Shown here: piece after piece, positions 34,434 through 43,106 of the stretch
Layout of the letters: each line of letters starts with the position of its first letter
Numbering within the stretch: position 1 is the first letter of the stretch
NCBI GenBank assembly: GCA_002425185.1
Contig: DILT01000014.1
Span: forward strand, 62,001-126,000
Source: Flammeovirgaceae bacterium UBA5585
Lineage (GTDB): Bacteria; Bacteroidota; Bacteroidia; Cytophagales; Cyclobacteriaceae
Length of the DNA: 64,000 nt
Reading direction: 5' to 3'
Notes under the pieces: model-generated
Databases searched by the model: none
What the model was told of the DNA's origin: nothing
Seen by the model: the letters and a program-made list of their open reading frames with translations, nothing else
Made by a program: the position numbers and the translations under genes

Positions 34434-34587
34434 AGAAGCCATCTCAAAAATACAATTATTGAAACCACAGAGTACACAAAGGTCTGCACAAAGGGCACAA
34501 AGCGCTACAATTCAGCGGCTTCTTCTCTGTGAACTTTGTGTTTTCTTCGTGCCCTTAGTGGTTAAACTTTTTTTTGAGATGGCTTCT
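34434..34587. repeat. 154-base palindromic intergenic element (CACAAAG repeat)
   Basis: Perfect 17-base terminal inverted repeats (AGAAGCCATCTCAAAAA at 34434-34450 and its complement at 34571-34587) enclose a second, imperfect inverted repeat built of AACCAC and GGCACAAAG words. The whole can fold into a long cruciform or hairpin. It has no reading frame. It looks like a MITE-like or structured dispersed repeat of the type common in Bacteroidota intergenic DNA. Confidence 0.75.
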
Positions 34588-34610
34588 ACGATAAATTACT
34601 AAATTTGATT

Positions 34611-34787
34611 ATGAAAGTCAGGAAACTAACGATGCAACAAGAGCAGCAGGAAAAAGAAGAATACTTTCGTAGCCTATCCGGTGAAGAACGCCTGAGGATG
34701 ATGCGTATTTTGAATGATCGCTTACGCAAGCCTGGAGTAAATTATGAGCTCCGAAACAAAAAGGTAAAGGTGACTCGAATAGCGTGA
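34611..34787 (+). CDS. Small basic protein, first gene of a two-gene unit
   Basis: A 58-residue charged protein with a Gln/Glu-rich helix, SLSGEERLRMMRIL and a basic end (LRNKKVKVTRIA). No family is recognised. Starting at the ATG at 34611 is preferred over a TTG at 34605. The stop TGA overlaps the GTG start of the next gene (GTGA at 34784-34787), so the two are translationally coupled. The short partner plus nucleotidyltransferase-like protein resembles a toxin-antitoxin arrangement. Confidence 0.65.
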   Translation: MKVRKLTMQQEQQEKEEYFRSLSGEERLRMMRILNDRLRKPGVNYELRNKKVKVTRIA

Positions 34788-35260
34788 GCATTTTCAGTAA
34801 ATATCATCTTGAATTCTTAAAATCGCTCGTACACCATGGGGTTAAGTTTTTGATTATTGGGGGACAGGCGGCTATCTACTACGGTGTAAGAAGAAATACC
34901 GGTGATCTGGACATACTTGTCGAGCCCAACCGGCAGAATGGGGAGAAACTGTTGAAAGCCTTTCAGGAAATGGAGTTAGTAGTTGAAGACCTTAGACCAG
35001 AGGAGTTCGAACAACAATTATTTCTGGGGCTTGGCTTTGAGCCTGATGCCGTTGATATTTTATCAATAGCACCGGGCGTTGATTTTGATAGTGCGTTTAG
35101 GCAATCTAGTGTAATTGAAGATAGTCATGTAAAGCTTCACATCATCTCGCTTGATGATTTGATAAAAAATAAGGAAGCCTTAAATCGTGAAGGTGAGAAA
35201 AAGCTGCTTGATCAGTATGATGTCGCTGTGCTCAAGAAAATCAAGCAACAACAAAAGTAA
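34784..35260 (+). CDS. Nucleotidyltransferase-like protein (AbiEii/DUF6036-like)
   Basis: A 158-residue protein with the minimal nucleotidyltransferase pattern: FLIIGGQAAIYYGVRRNT followed by GDLDILVE, which supplies the Gly-Gly and Asp-x-Asp residues, and a third acidic residue probably in AVDILSI. The end contains LDDLIKNKEAL, as in AbiEii-type and DUF6036 proteins. The start is GTG. It is coupled to the small gene before it. It may be a toxin or a tRNA/protein-modifying enzyme, but the substrate is unknown. Confidence 0.75.
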   Translation: MSIFSKYHLEFLKSLVHHGVKFLIIGGQAAIYYGVRRNTGDLDILVEPNRQNGEKLLKAFQEMELVVEDLRPEEFEQQLFLGLGFEPDAVDILSIAPGVDFDSAFRQSSVIEDSHVKLHIISLDDLIKNKEALNREGEKKLLDQYDVAVLKKIKQQQK

Positions 35261-35262
35261 TT

Positions 35263-36939
35263 TTACGACAACCCACTAATCTTTCCATCATTATCAATAT
35301 CCATTCCCAGGGCCGCGGGTACGTTCGGTAAGCCTGGCATGCGCAGAATATCACCGGTAATCGGGATTACAAAGCCTGCACCGGCAGCCACTTCAATTTC
35401 ACGCACCGTAACAATGAAGTCCTTAGGCCGGCCCAATTTTTTTGCATCATCCGAAAAACTGTTTTGAGTTTTGGCAATACATACCGGCATACCGCTCAAC
35501 CCGATGCGTTCAATTTTCTTTAAATTTTGTTTGGCCTTTGGCAGAAACTCTACATCTTTTGCTCCGTAAATCTTTATCGCTACGGTTCTTATCTTTTCTT
35601 CCACCGATGATTTCCAGTCGTACACCGGCCAGTACTTACCATGAAAATTATCGGCTGCTTCTGTAATTTTTTTTGCCAGGTCAATCATTCCCGCCCCGCC
35701 CTTCTCCCAGCCTTCCGACAGGGCAATATCAACACCCAATGATTCACACTTTTTAATAACCCAATTCAATTCTTCTTCAGTGTCCGTGATAAATTTATTG
35801 AGTGAGATTACCGCAGGTACTCCAAAAATTTTTGTGTTTTCAATGTGCTTTTCCAGGTTCGCAAAACCGGCCTCAAGGGCTTTCAGGTTTGGTTTGGTTA
35901 GCTCTTCCCGCGAAACGCCTCCATGATATTTCAAGGCGCGAATGGTAGCTACCAACACGATAGCATGGGGAGAGTAATCACCATACCCACAAACAATATC
36001 AATGAACTTCTCCGCCCCCAGATCCGAACCAAAACCTGCCTCCGTAATTACATAATCGGATAAACTCATTCCCATCCGTGTAGCGATTATAGAGTTGGCT
36101 CCTTGAGCAATGTTGCCAAACGGACCGCCATGAATAATGGCCGGATTACCCTCCAGTGTTTGTACTAAATTTGGTTTGATCGCTTCTTTCAGCAGCAAGG
36201 CAACAGCACCCTGCGCGTTCAGGTCGCGGGCAAAAACAGCTTTTTGTGAATAGGTATCGCCAATATAAATGTTACCGATTTTTTGCTTCAGGTCGTTCAT
36301 GTCCTTCGCGAGACAAAGAATAGCCATTATTTCAGAGGCTGCTGTAATATTAAATCCAGTCTCGCGGATCATTCCGCCATTTTTCCCACCCAGCCCTGTA
36401 ATCATATTTCTGAGCGCACGATCATTCATATCCATCACGCGCTTCCACTCTACCGTTCGCGGATCAATTCCCAATCCGCCTCCGGGTTTTTGAATGTCAT
36501 TATCAATAAGCGCTGCCAAAAGATTGTTGGCCTTTTCAACTGCGGCAAAATCACCGGTAAAATGCAGGTTTATATCTTCCATGGGAACTACCTGGGAGTA
36601 TCCTCCACCCGCAGCGCCACCCTTCATGCCGAACACCGGGCCCAGCGATGGTTCACGAAGCACCACCGTAGTCTTCTTGCCGATTTTATTCATGCCTTCA
36701 CACAGGCCTATGGAAGTTGTTGTTTTTCCTTCGCCTGCGGGTGTGGGCGTCATAGCCGTAACTAAAATCAGTTTACCTTTTCTTAGTTTCGATTCATCGT
36801 ATAGTTTCAGCGGAAGTTTGGCTTTAAAGTTTCCATAAAGCTCCAGGTCATCTTCTGCAATATTTAGTTTTTTGGCAATCTGCCGTATGGGTTGTAACGA
36901 TGCGGCCTGGGCAATTTCAAGATCGGATTTAAAAGACAT
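35263..36939 (-). CDS. fhs: Formate-tetrahydrofolate ligase
   Basis: A 558-residue enzyme that joins formate to tetrahydrofolate with ATP, giving 10-formyl-THF. The P-loop-like motif TPTPAGEGKTTTSIGL is at about 61-76, followed by LREPSLGPVFGMKGGAAGGG and the substrate region FTGDFAAVEKANNLLAALID. Full family length. With formate dehydrogenase and FdhD nearby it forms a formate-handling group: one branch burns formate to CO2 for NADH, the other feeds it to one-carbon metabolism. Confidence 0.96.
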   Translation of the reverse strand: MSFKSDLEIAQAASLQPIRQIAKKLNIAEDDLELYGNFKAKLPLKLYDESKLRKGKLILVTAMTPTPAGEGKTTTSIGLCEGMNKIGKKTTVVLREPSLGPVFGMKGGAAGGGYSQVVPMEDINLHFTGDFAAVEKANNLLAALIDNDIQKPGGGLGIDPRTVEWKRVMDMNDRALRNMITGLGGKNGGMIRETGFNITAASEIMAILCLAKDMNDLKQKIGNIYIGDTYSQKAVFARDLNAQGAVALLLKEAIKPNLVQTLEGNPAIIHGGPFGNIAQGANSIIATRMGMSLSDYVITEAGFGSDLGAEKFIDIVCGYGDYSPHAIVLVATIRALKYHGGVSREELTKPNLKALEAGFANLEKHIENTKIFGVPAVISLNKFITDTEEELNWVIKKCESLGVDIALSEGWEKGGAGMIDLAKKITEAADNFHGKYWPVYDWKSSVEEKIRTVAIKIYGAKDVEFLPKAKQNLKKIERIGLSGMPVCIAKTQNSFSDDAKKLGRPKDFIVTVREIEVAAGAGFVIPITGDILRMPGLPNVPAALGMDIDNDGKISGLS

Positions 36940-36950
36940 AGCAGTAGCGT

Positions 36951-36983
36951 TTTACCAATCGAAAGTTAAAACTATTTACTTTG
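36951..36983 (+). promoter_or_regulatory. Possible promoter of trmN6
   Basis: TTTA at 36951-36954 and TTACTTTG at 36976-36983 are 21 bases apart and resemble the Bacteroidota consensus (one mismatch in each element). Transcription from here would begin close to 36990, which would leave no leader for a start at 36991 and supports the later ATG at 37018. Confidence 0.35.
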
Positions 36984-37017
36984 TAACCTAATGACATACC
37001 TCAGTAGTGGCCCATAC

Positions 37018-37737
37018 ATGAAAAGATATAAACCCGATCAGTTTCAGTTCAAACAATTTACAGTTACCCATAAACGCAGCAGCATGAAAGTGGGCACTGA
37101 TGGCGTATTGCTGGGAGCTTGGACCAGTGTAGAAGGGGTTCATACTGTTTTGGATATAGGAACCGGTACAGGTTTGATTGCCCTCATGCTGGCGCAAAGA
37201 ACATCGGGCAAAATACCGATTGATGCTGTTGAAATTAGTGCCGAGGCTTCGGCCGATGCAAGTGATAATTTTAAATGTTCTCCGTGGTCATCGGCTATTC
37301 AGCTACATCATCTGCCAATACAGAAATTTACCAGCACCAGAAAGTACGATCTTATCGTTAGCAACCCACCCTATTTTATTAACAGCTTTAAGCCACCTGA
37401 CAAACAACGAGAACTGGCACGGCATGCCGAGCAGTTGTCGCTTAAGGAGTTAATTGATGTAGTTAAGGTTCTTCTACAACCAACCGGTCGCCTGGCGCTA
37501 ATCCTTCCATTTTCAGAAAGCAAAATACTTAAGGCTTTGGCTCACCATGCCGGACTTCATTGCATTCGGGAATGTAACTTTCATTCGCGTGCTCATAAAC
37601 CCATAGAACGGGTAATCCTGGAGTTTTCCTATCGAAAAGGCGAAGTAAGGACCAGCACACTTTGCCTGTACCGAATGGGTGAAGAGTGGACCCCGGAGTA
37701 CAAAAGCCTTACACATGAATTTTATCTTAAAGGCTAA
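37018..37737 (+). CDS. trmN6: tRNA1(Val) A37 N6-methyltransferase
   Basis: A SAM-dependent methyltransferase of 239 residues from the chosen start. It has the TrmN6 opening FQFKQFTVTHKRSSMKVGTD, the SAM motif VLDIGTGTGLIALML and the N6-adenine catalytic motif SNPPYF. It methylates A37 of tRNA-Val. An earlier ATG at 36991 adds nine residues and cannot be excluded. It is divergent from fhs. Confidence 0.9.
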   Translation: MKRYKPDQFQFKQFTVTHKRSSMKVGTDGVLLGAWTSVEGVHTVLDIGTGTGLIALMLAQRTSGKIPIDAVEISAEASADASDNFKCSPWSSAIQLHHLPIQKFTSTRKYDLIVSNPPYFINSFKPPDKQRELARHAEQLSLKELIDVVKVLLQPTGRLALILPFSESKILKALAHHAGLHCIRECNFHSRAHKPIERVILEFSYRKGEVRTSTLCLYRMGEEWTPEYKSLTHEFYLKG

Positions 37738-37812
37738 AATTTCCGTTTATCTAAAATCTCATGTGTAAACGTTCTGGGCATTATTAAATTTGGGGCATTA
37801 TTCACAATCCGC

Positions 37813-40038
37813 GTGCGCACCTTACTCCTCCTTCTTATTCTGGCTTCGGCCCCGGAGGTTATTGCTCAAAGCCTGCAAATAAAAAAATCAAAATCACCCA
37901 TTGTACTGGATGGCGTAATGGACGAACCCGACTGGTTTGAAGCCGATGTTGCCAATAATTTCAGGCAGTTTTTTCCAAGCGATACAACATTGGCCAAGAG
38001 CCAAAGCCAGGTGCGGATGACCTACGATGATAAGTTCATCTATGTTATAGCGCGCATGGAAAACATTAAAAATGACAGGCGCTATATAACACCCTCGCTG
38101 CGCAGGGATTTCCGGGGCGAAGGCAACGATGGCATTACCGTAGTGCTCGACCCCTTTAGCGACCGAACCAATGGTTTTATGTTTGGCGTAAACCCGTTTG
38201 GCGTTCAGCGCGAAGGATTGATTGCCAACGGTGGTTCTGGTTCTTCCGATCTGTCATTGATTTGGGACAACAAATGGTACTCAAGCGTAAAAACATACGA
38301 GGGATACTGGATTGCTGAAATGGCTATTCCATTCAAGTCTATTCGCTTTAAGGACGGGCTCACCACCTGGAACATTAATTTTTACCGTATTGACAGCGAG
38401 TATGCCGAACGATCGACCTGGTCGCCCGTGCCACAGAACTTCGATATCATAACCATGGCATTCAACCGGCAACTCGTATGGGATGAGCCATTGAAAAATC
38501 CCGGAACTAATGTATCGGTCATTCCATATTTCCTCGCTGGCGGTACAAAAAATTTTGTTGAAGCAAGCCCTACCGATAAAACGCTGGAAGCCGGTTTTGA
38601 TGCCAAGATTGGTATCAGTTCTGCCCTTAACCTTGATGTTACGGTTAACCCCGATTTCTCACAGGTTGAAGTAGATGCCCAGGTTACCAACCTCGACCGC
38701 TTCGAAATTTTCTTTCCGGAGCAACGCCAGTTCTTTTTAGAAAATGCAGACTTATTCGCTGACTTTGGCGTTGAGGGTACCCGACCCTTCTTTTCACGAA
38801 GGATTGGCGTAGCACGTGATGAATCGACCGGGCAAAATATTCAAAACCAGATTTATGGCGGGGTGAGACTAAGCGGAAAAATCGATAACAACTGGCGCAT
38901 CGGGTTTATGGATATGCAAACCGGTGAGGATTCAAAAATTGATTTACCCTCAACCAATTACATGGTGGCTTCGCTGCAACGCAAAGTTTTTGCACGATCC
39001 AACATTGGTATCATTGCCATTAACAAACAAGCCTTTCAGGATTCCATACAGGGCGAGTTCACGTTCAATCCTTTGAAGTACAACAGGCTTGTTGGCTTAG
39101 ATTACAACCTGGCCAGCAAAAACAATATATGGAACGGTAAACTCTTTTATCACCGCTCATTCAATCAGCAGAAGCTTGATTCAACATTTGCTACCGGAGG
39201 TTTTATCACCTACAGTACCTTGAAATGGTCGATAAATTTATTCACCCGCAGCGTGGGTGCGAACTACAATCCTGAAGTTGGTTTTGCGCGCAGAAAAGAT
39301 ATCCAACAAGTAGCCTACACGCAGTGGTATAATATTTATCCGAAAGGTTCACGTATACAAAGTCATGGTCCTGGAATTGATTTTGATTTGGTAGGCAATC
39401 AAACCTATGGCCTTTTGGATTGGGATGCAAACCTGATGTACCGTGTGCGGTTTAGAAATACAGCCTTCGGAAACATAAGATTGCGGAAAGAATATACTTA
39501 CCTGTTTAGTCCGTTTGATCCCAGTGGTACCAATGGACTTAAGCTTCCGGCAGGCACTGACTACCATCAATACCTGGTAGTCGCCAACTTTAATTCCGAT
39601 GCACGCAAAACCGTATTTACAAACCTCTCTTCAAGGGTAGGTCAATATTTTAATGGAAACCGTATTAACCTTAGTGGTTCAGTAACCTATCGTTATATAC
39701 CCTGGGGTTTTGCCTCGCTAAACTTTACTTTTAACCGCATCCGGCTACCCGAACCGTATAACGATGCGAACCTCATCCTGATTGGACCCCGCGTTGATCT
39801 TACACTATCACGGAGCCTCTTCTTCACCACCTTTGTACAGTACAATAATCAGATCAATAACCTGAATATTAATTCGCGGCTGCAATGGCGGTTTAAACCG
39901 GTTTCGGACATTTTTCTTGTATACACCGATAACTACGTTACTGAGTCCTTTACCGATGCAGAAGGGCGTTTCTTCACCCAAGGGCAGCCACGCCTGCGCG
40001 GGGTGGTGCTGAAACTGAACTATTGGCTAAATATCTGA
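37813..40038 (+). CDS. DUF5916 family outer membrane protein
   Basis: A 741-residue secreted protein starting with GTG. After a signal peptide (to about 19) comes a carbohydrate-binding family 9-like domain (about 25-215; KSPIVLDGVMDEPDW, GVQREGLIANGG, EMAIPFKSIRFK), then a long beta-strand-rich DUF5916 region that ends in an aromatic last strand (KLNYWLNI), suggesting an outer membrane barrel. The segment PDFSQVEVDAQVTNLDRFEI with FFPEQRQFFLENADLF is the family hallmark. Its role is unknown. A paralog is at 50435-52705. Confidence 0.88.
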   Translation: MRTLLLLLILASAPEVIAQSLQIKKSKSPIVLDGVMDEPDWFEADVANNFRQFFPSDTTLAKSQSQVRMTYDDKFIYVIARMENIKNDRRYITPSLRRDFRGEGNDGITVVLDPFSDRTNGFMFGVNPFGVQREGLIANGGSGSSDLSLIWDNKWYSSVKTYEGYWIAEMAIPFKSIRFKDGLTTWNINFYRIDSEYAERSTWSPVPQNFDIITMAFNRQLVWDEPLKNPGTNVSVIPYFLAGGTKNFVEASPTDKTLEAGFDAKIGISSALNLDVTVNPDFSQVEVDAQVTNLDRFEIFFPEQRQFFLENADLFADFGVEGTRPFFSRRIGVARDESTGQNIQNQIYGGVRLSGKIDNNWRIGFMDMQTGEDSKIDLPSTNYMVASLQRKVFARSNIGIIAINKQAFQDSIQGEFTFNPLKYNRLVGLDYNLASKNNIWNGKLFYHRSFNQQKLDSTFATGGFITYSTLKWSINLFTRSVGANYNPEVGFARRKDIQQVAYTQWYNIYPKGSRIQSHGPGIDFDLVGNQTYGLLDWDANLMYRVRFRNTAFGNIRLRKEYTYLFSPFDPSGTNGLKLPAGTDYHQYLVVANFNSDARKTVFTNLSSRVGQYFNGNRINLSGSVTYRYIPWGFASLNFTFNRIRLPEPYNDANLILIGPRVDLTLSRSLFFTTFVQYNNQINNLNINSRLQWRFKPVSDIFLVYTDNYVTESFTDAEGRFFTQGQPRLRGVVLKLNYWLNI

Positions 40039-40063
40039 TTTTCTTTTTATCTGAAAATCAGAT
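40033..40063 (+). terminator. AT-rich hairpin over the end of the DUF5916 gene
   Basis: Perfect 11-base arms (ATCTGATTTTC at 40033-40043 and GAAAATCAGAT at 40053-40063) enclose a nine-base loop. The stop codon (40036-40038) lies inside the first arm. There is no clean T run after it. It may act as a terminator or mRNA 3' protector. Confidence 0.45.
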
Positions 40064-40083
40064 ACTTATAAAATAAAAAATAG

Positions 40084-40095
40084 ATGTTTAAACAT
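40084..40095. promoter_or_regulatory. Candidate MarR operator upstream of yceI
   Basis: ATGTTTAAACAT is a perfect 12-base palindrome. It lies about 20 bases upstream of a -7-like TATGTTCG (40114-40121) and 59 bases before the yceI-like start. A MarR regulator is encoded directly after this gene, so autoregulated control through this site is a reasonable inference. Confidence 0.4.
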
Positions 40096-40153
40096 TTATT
40101 TACAAAATGGTGTTATGTTCGCATCAACTCCCAAAAAACTAAAACTACAAACA

Positions 40154-40735
40154 ATGAAAAAAATGTATTTCGCCCTGGTTGCACTGGTAATAAGCGGCAG
40201 CGCAATCGCTCAATCCACCTGGAAAATTGATAATGTTCATTCAAAAATCGGCTTTAGCGTATCGCACATGGTCGTGGCTGAAACAGAAGGTTCTTTTAAG
40301 GACTATGCCGGAACTGTGGTTTCCAAAGCTGCCGACTTCTCAGGTGCTGAAGTAACCTTCACAGCAAAAGTTGCCTCTATCTACACTGAGAATGAAAAGC
40401 GTGATGGTCACTTAAAGTCAGCAGACTTTTTTGATGCGGAAAAATTTCCTGAAATTTCGTTCAAAGGCAACCTGGTAAAGGAAGGAACCAAATACAAACT
40501 GAAAGGTGATTTCACCATGAAGGGTGTAACCAAGAAAGTAGAGTTTGATGTTACGTATGGTGGCACTATTAATACAGGCCGTGGCGAGAAAGCCGGATTT
40601 AAAGTAATTGGCACTATCAATCGTCAGGACTATGGCGTTAACTGGGCAAACAAATTAGCCGGTGGCGAAATGGTTGTAGGTGACGAAGTTAGCCTTAATA
40701 TCAAAATTGAGCTTGACAAACAGCCTAACAGCTAA
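40154..40735 (+). CDS. YceI family periplasmic protein
   Basis: A 193-residue exported lipocalin-like protein with a signal peptide (to about 19, Ala-Ile-Ala-Gln) and the YceI core: WKIDNVHSKIGFSVSHM, FDAEKFPEISFKG and the C-terminal strand set. YceI proteins bind long-chain polyisoprenoids or amphiphiles in a barrel. An earlier Met at 40115 would lie before a poor signal peptide, so 40154 is chosen. It is followed by a terminator and a MarR gene. Confidence 0.92.
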   Translation: MKKMYFALVALVISGSAIAQSTWKIDNVHSKIGFSVSHMVVAETEGSFKDYAGTVVSKAADFSGAEVTFTAKVASIYTENEKRDGHLKSADFFDAEKFPEISFKGNLVKEGTKYKLKGDFTMKGVTKKVEFDVTYGGTINTGRGEKAGFKVIGTINRQDYGVNWANKLAGGEMVVGDEVSLNIKIELDKQPNS

Positions 40736-40759
40736 TTTACCATCATAAATATTCAAGGG

Positions 40760-40796
40760 AAGTCCGTGGTGGTTACATTACGGACTTTCTTTTTTT
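40760..40796 (+). terminator. Intrinsic terminator between yceI and marR
   Basis: AAGTCCGT (40760-40767) pairs with ACGGACTT (40780-40787), a perfect eight-base stem with a 12-base loop, followed by TCTTTTTTT to about 40796. It ends only four bases before the marR start at 40800, so marR is expressed by read-through or translated from a very short leader. Confidence 0.8.
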
Positions 40797-40799
40797 GCT

Positions 40800-41249
40800 A
40801 TGAAAATTGAGGACGAAATAAAGCAGAATAAATTCATCAGCAGTCATCAAAAGGCTGTTATTAATCTGCTTTTTACCTCAAACTGGCTTGTTAATAAGCA
40901 GCATGATTATTTCAAACCCTTTGGCATTACCGGCCAGCAGTTTAATGTCCTGCGCATATTAAAAGGACAATATCCAAAAAGCATTTCGGCCAAAGAAATC
41001 AAATCGAGGATGCTGGACAAAAATTCGGATATCTCTCGTTTGCTCGATCGCTTAATTTCAAAAAAACTTATTGAAAAGAAATCCTGTCCGAAAGACAAAC
41101 GGGCAACGGATGTGTTCATTACTGAAAACGGGTTATCGCTCTTAAAAGAAATCAGCAGTAAGCAAAAGGATATTGATCAGGTACTGACACTTACTGATGA
41201 TGAAGCTGAACAATTAAGCAACTTATTGGATAAAAGCAGAGGGAAGTAA
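40800..41249 (+). CDS. MarR family transcriptional regulator
   Basis: A 149-residue winged-helix regulator. The MarR pattern is clear: FGITGQQFNVLRILKGQYP, KEIKSRMLDKNSDISRLLDR as the recognition helix region, then the wing with KSCPKDKRATDVFITENG. It probably represses itself and the YceI-like gene. The ligand is unknown. It starts four bases after an intrinsic terminator. Confidence 0.92.
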   Translation: MKIEDEIKQNKFISSHQKAVINLLFTSNWLVNKQHDYFKPFGITGQQFNVLRILKGQYPKSISAKEIKSRMLDKNSDISRLLDRLISKKLIEKKSCPKDKRATDVFITENGLSLLKEISSKQKDIDQVLTLTDDEAEQLSNLLDKSRGK

Positions 41250-41278
41250 ATGACCAGTATCTATTACAGGAAATTCTA

Positions 41279-43000
41279 TTACAACTTCTCTAATTCACGT
41301 TTTACAAACCCCATTAGCTCGCGGATATAAGCCGATGAAAAATCAAACTGTATACCGGCAGCCTCATATACTTCTGGTATCGATTTCAAATAACCCAGCT
41401 TGAGTGCATTCATATAACCCTGTAAACCCTTTTCCTTGTCGTGTTTATAATTGCGCCAAATGGCTACCGCACCCAATTGTGCCATGCCATACTCGATGTA
41501 GTAAAATGGCACTTCATATAAATGCAGTTGTTTCTGCCATAGGAAGTCTTTGGCTACCTCTTCCCCGGTCCAGTCGGTTATGGAATCAGAGAATTGTGTT
41601 AGTATTTTATTCCAGCTCGCTTTCCGTTCTTCCAGGGAATGATTTGGATTTTCATAAATCCAATGCTGAAATTTATCGATAGTAGCCACCCAGGGTAACG
41701 TTTCGATGATATCTTCCAGATGTTCGCGTTTAGCACGCTTCAGCGCTTCCGCATCCGGAAAGAAAATATCCCACTCATCCATGGAAATAAGTTCCATCGA
41801 CATAGAAGCCAGTTCAGCTACTTCGGATGGCGTGGATTTAAAATCATTCAGCTCCAGTTCGCGGGTTAAGAAATTATGCACAGCATGCCCGCCTTCGTGC
41901 ATAAGGGTTACCATATCGCGCAAGGTTGAGGTGGCATTCATAAAAATAAACGGAACACCAATTTCAGCCAGCGGATAATTATATCCACCCGGAGCTTTTC
42001 CTTTTCGCGATTCAAGATCAAGATGGCCCATTTCTTTCATGATAGAAAGACATTGGCCCAGGTAAGGATCAATGCGGTGAAAACAAGTTATGGCCTTTTC
42101 TGTGAGGTCGCTGCCATCGGTAAACGCCTTCAATGGATCGCGTCCTTGCGGATCAACAGCTTTATCCCATGGTTTTAATGACGTTACGCCAAGTGATTTT
42201 TTTCGTTCGTGTGTAAGGTAATTCAACATCGGCACTACTTCAGAAGCAACAGAATCATGAAAGTTGAAACAATCCTGAGGGGTGTAATCAAAACGCCCCA
42301 TGGCCGTGAACATATAATCACGAAAGTTGGCAAAACCAGCATTTACAGCAACCTGGTGGCGTAAGGCAATTAACCGGGTAAAGAGTTCATCCAGGGTTTG
42401 TTTGACCTGTAATCGTCTGGTTGTGATTTTATGATATACCTTTTCCCGCTCGGCACGGTCAGTCGACATCAACCTGACTGCCGCTTGCTGCAAGGTCAGC
42501 TCCTTACCCGCAAGCTCAACCATCATGGCGCCTGAAAGCTGGTTGTACTTTTGTTGCTCCAGGCTGATTTCCGTAAACAAGGGAATATTCTCTTCGCGAA
42601 AAAGTTCAATATCCTTTTTCAGATTTCGGATCATGATATCGAATCCGGCTTCTTTCGTCAACTCCGAAAGAAATACTGATGCTTCAGCCTTACGGTTGAG
42701 TTGATCGGAAACCGGAGCTATTTTGGGCTGGATGTTCTCCACAAAATACTGGTAGCTCTTGCTATAGTCTTCATTTTCGGTGAAACGGGTCATGTTGATA
42801 TAACGCCAGGCAAAATCTTCAGCGATCACCGCTTCCAGCTCACTCCTGTCCTTAAACCAGGTACGCAAATCACCGGCTGATTCGATTGTACGCTCCAGCA
42901 GGTTGTCGAACCAGGGCTTAAGCACTGGCCAGTCGGTAAGGCTAAAAGTATCAGGCAAAAATTTGCGCCTCGGGCGTTCAATTTTCTTTACAGCATCCAT
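41279..43000 (-). CDS. M3 family oligoendopeptidase
   Basis: A 573-residue cytoplasmic zinc peptidase like PepF. The metal site is HEGGHAVHNFL (His-Glu-x-x-His) with the distal Glu in STPSEVAELASMSME. It cleaves short peptides inside the cell. There is no signal peptide. The gene is convergent with marR and divergent from the next gene. Confidence 0.93.
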   Translation of the reverse strand: MDAVKKIERPRRKFLPDTFSLTDWPVLKPWFDNLLERTIESAGDLRTWFKDRSELEAVIAEDFAWRYINMTRFTENEDYSKSYQYFVENIQPKIAPVSDQLNRKAEASVFLSELTKEAGFDIMIRNLKKDIELFREENIPLFTEISLEQQKYNQLSGAMMVELAGKELTLQQAAVRLMSTDRAEREKVYHKITTRRLQVKQTLDELFTRLIALRHQVAVNAGFANFRDYMFTAMGRFDYTPQDCFNFHDSVASEVVPMLNYLTHERKKSLGVTSLKPWDKAVDPQGRDPLKAFTDGSDLTEKAITCFHRIDPYLGQCLSIMKEMGHLDLESRKGKAPGGYNYPLAEIGVPFIFMNATSTLRDMVTLMHEGGHAVHNFLTRELELNDFKSTPSEVAELASMSMELISMDEWDIFFPDAEALKRAKREHLEDIIETLPWVATIDKFQHWIYENPNHSLEERKASWNKILTQFSDSITDWTGEEVAKDFLWQKQLHLYEVPFYYIEYGMAQLGAVAIWRNYKHDKEKGLQGYMNALKLGYLKSIPEVYEAAGIQFDFSSAYIRELMGFVKRELEKL

Positions 43001-43053
43001 CTATTAACTTAATTAAATTATTACCTTGAGTGGAATGCAAAAATAGAATCATT

Positions 43054-43071
43054 TATGATATTGAAATCATA
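43054..43071. promoter_or_regulatory. Inverted repeat in a divergent promoter region
   Basis: TATGAT (43054-43059) and ATCATA (43066-43071) flank six bases. It lies between the divergent M3 peptidase and acyltransferase-like genes. A regulator site is possible. Short and AT-rich, so weak. Confidence 0.2.
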
Positions 43072-43106
43072 ATCGGAATAAAACGAAAAAGAATACCAGA
43101 CCATCC

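Noticed and set aside
36283..36838. Two overlapping plus-strand open frames (160 and 114 codons)
   Set aside because: Both lie opposite the fhs catalytic region and have no start signal or family pattern.
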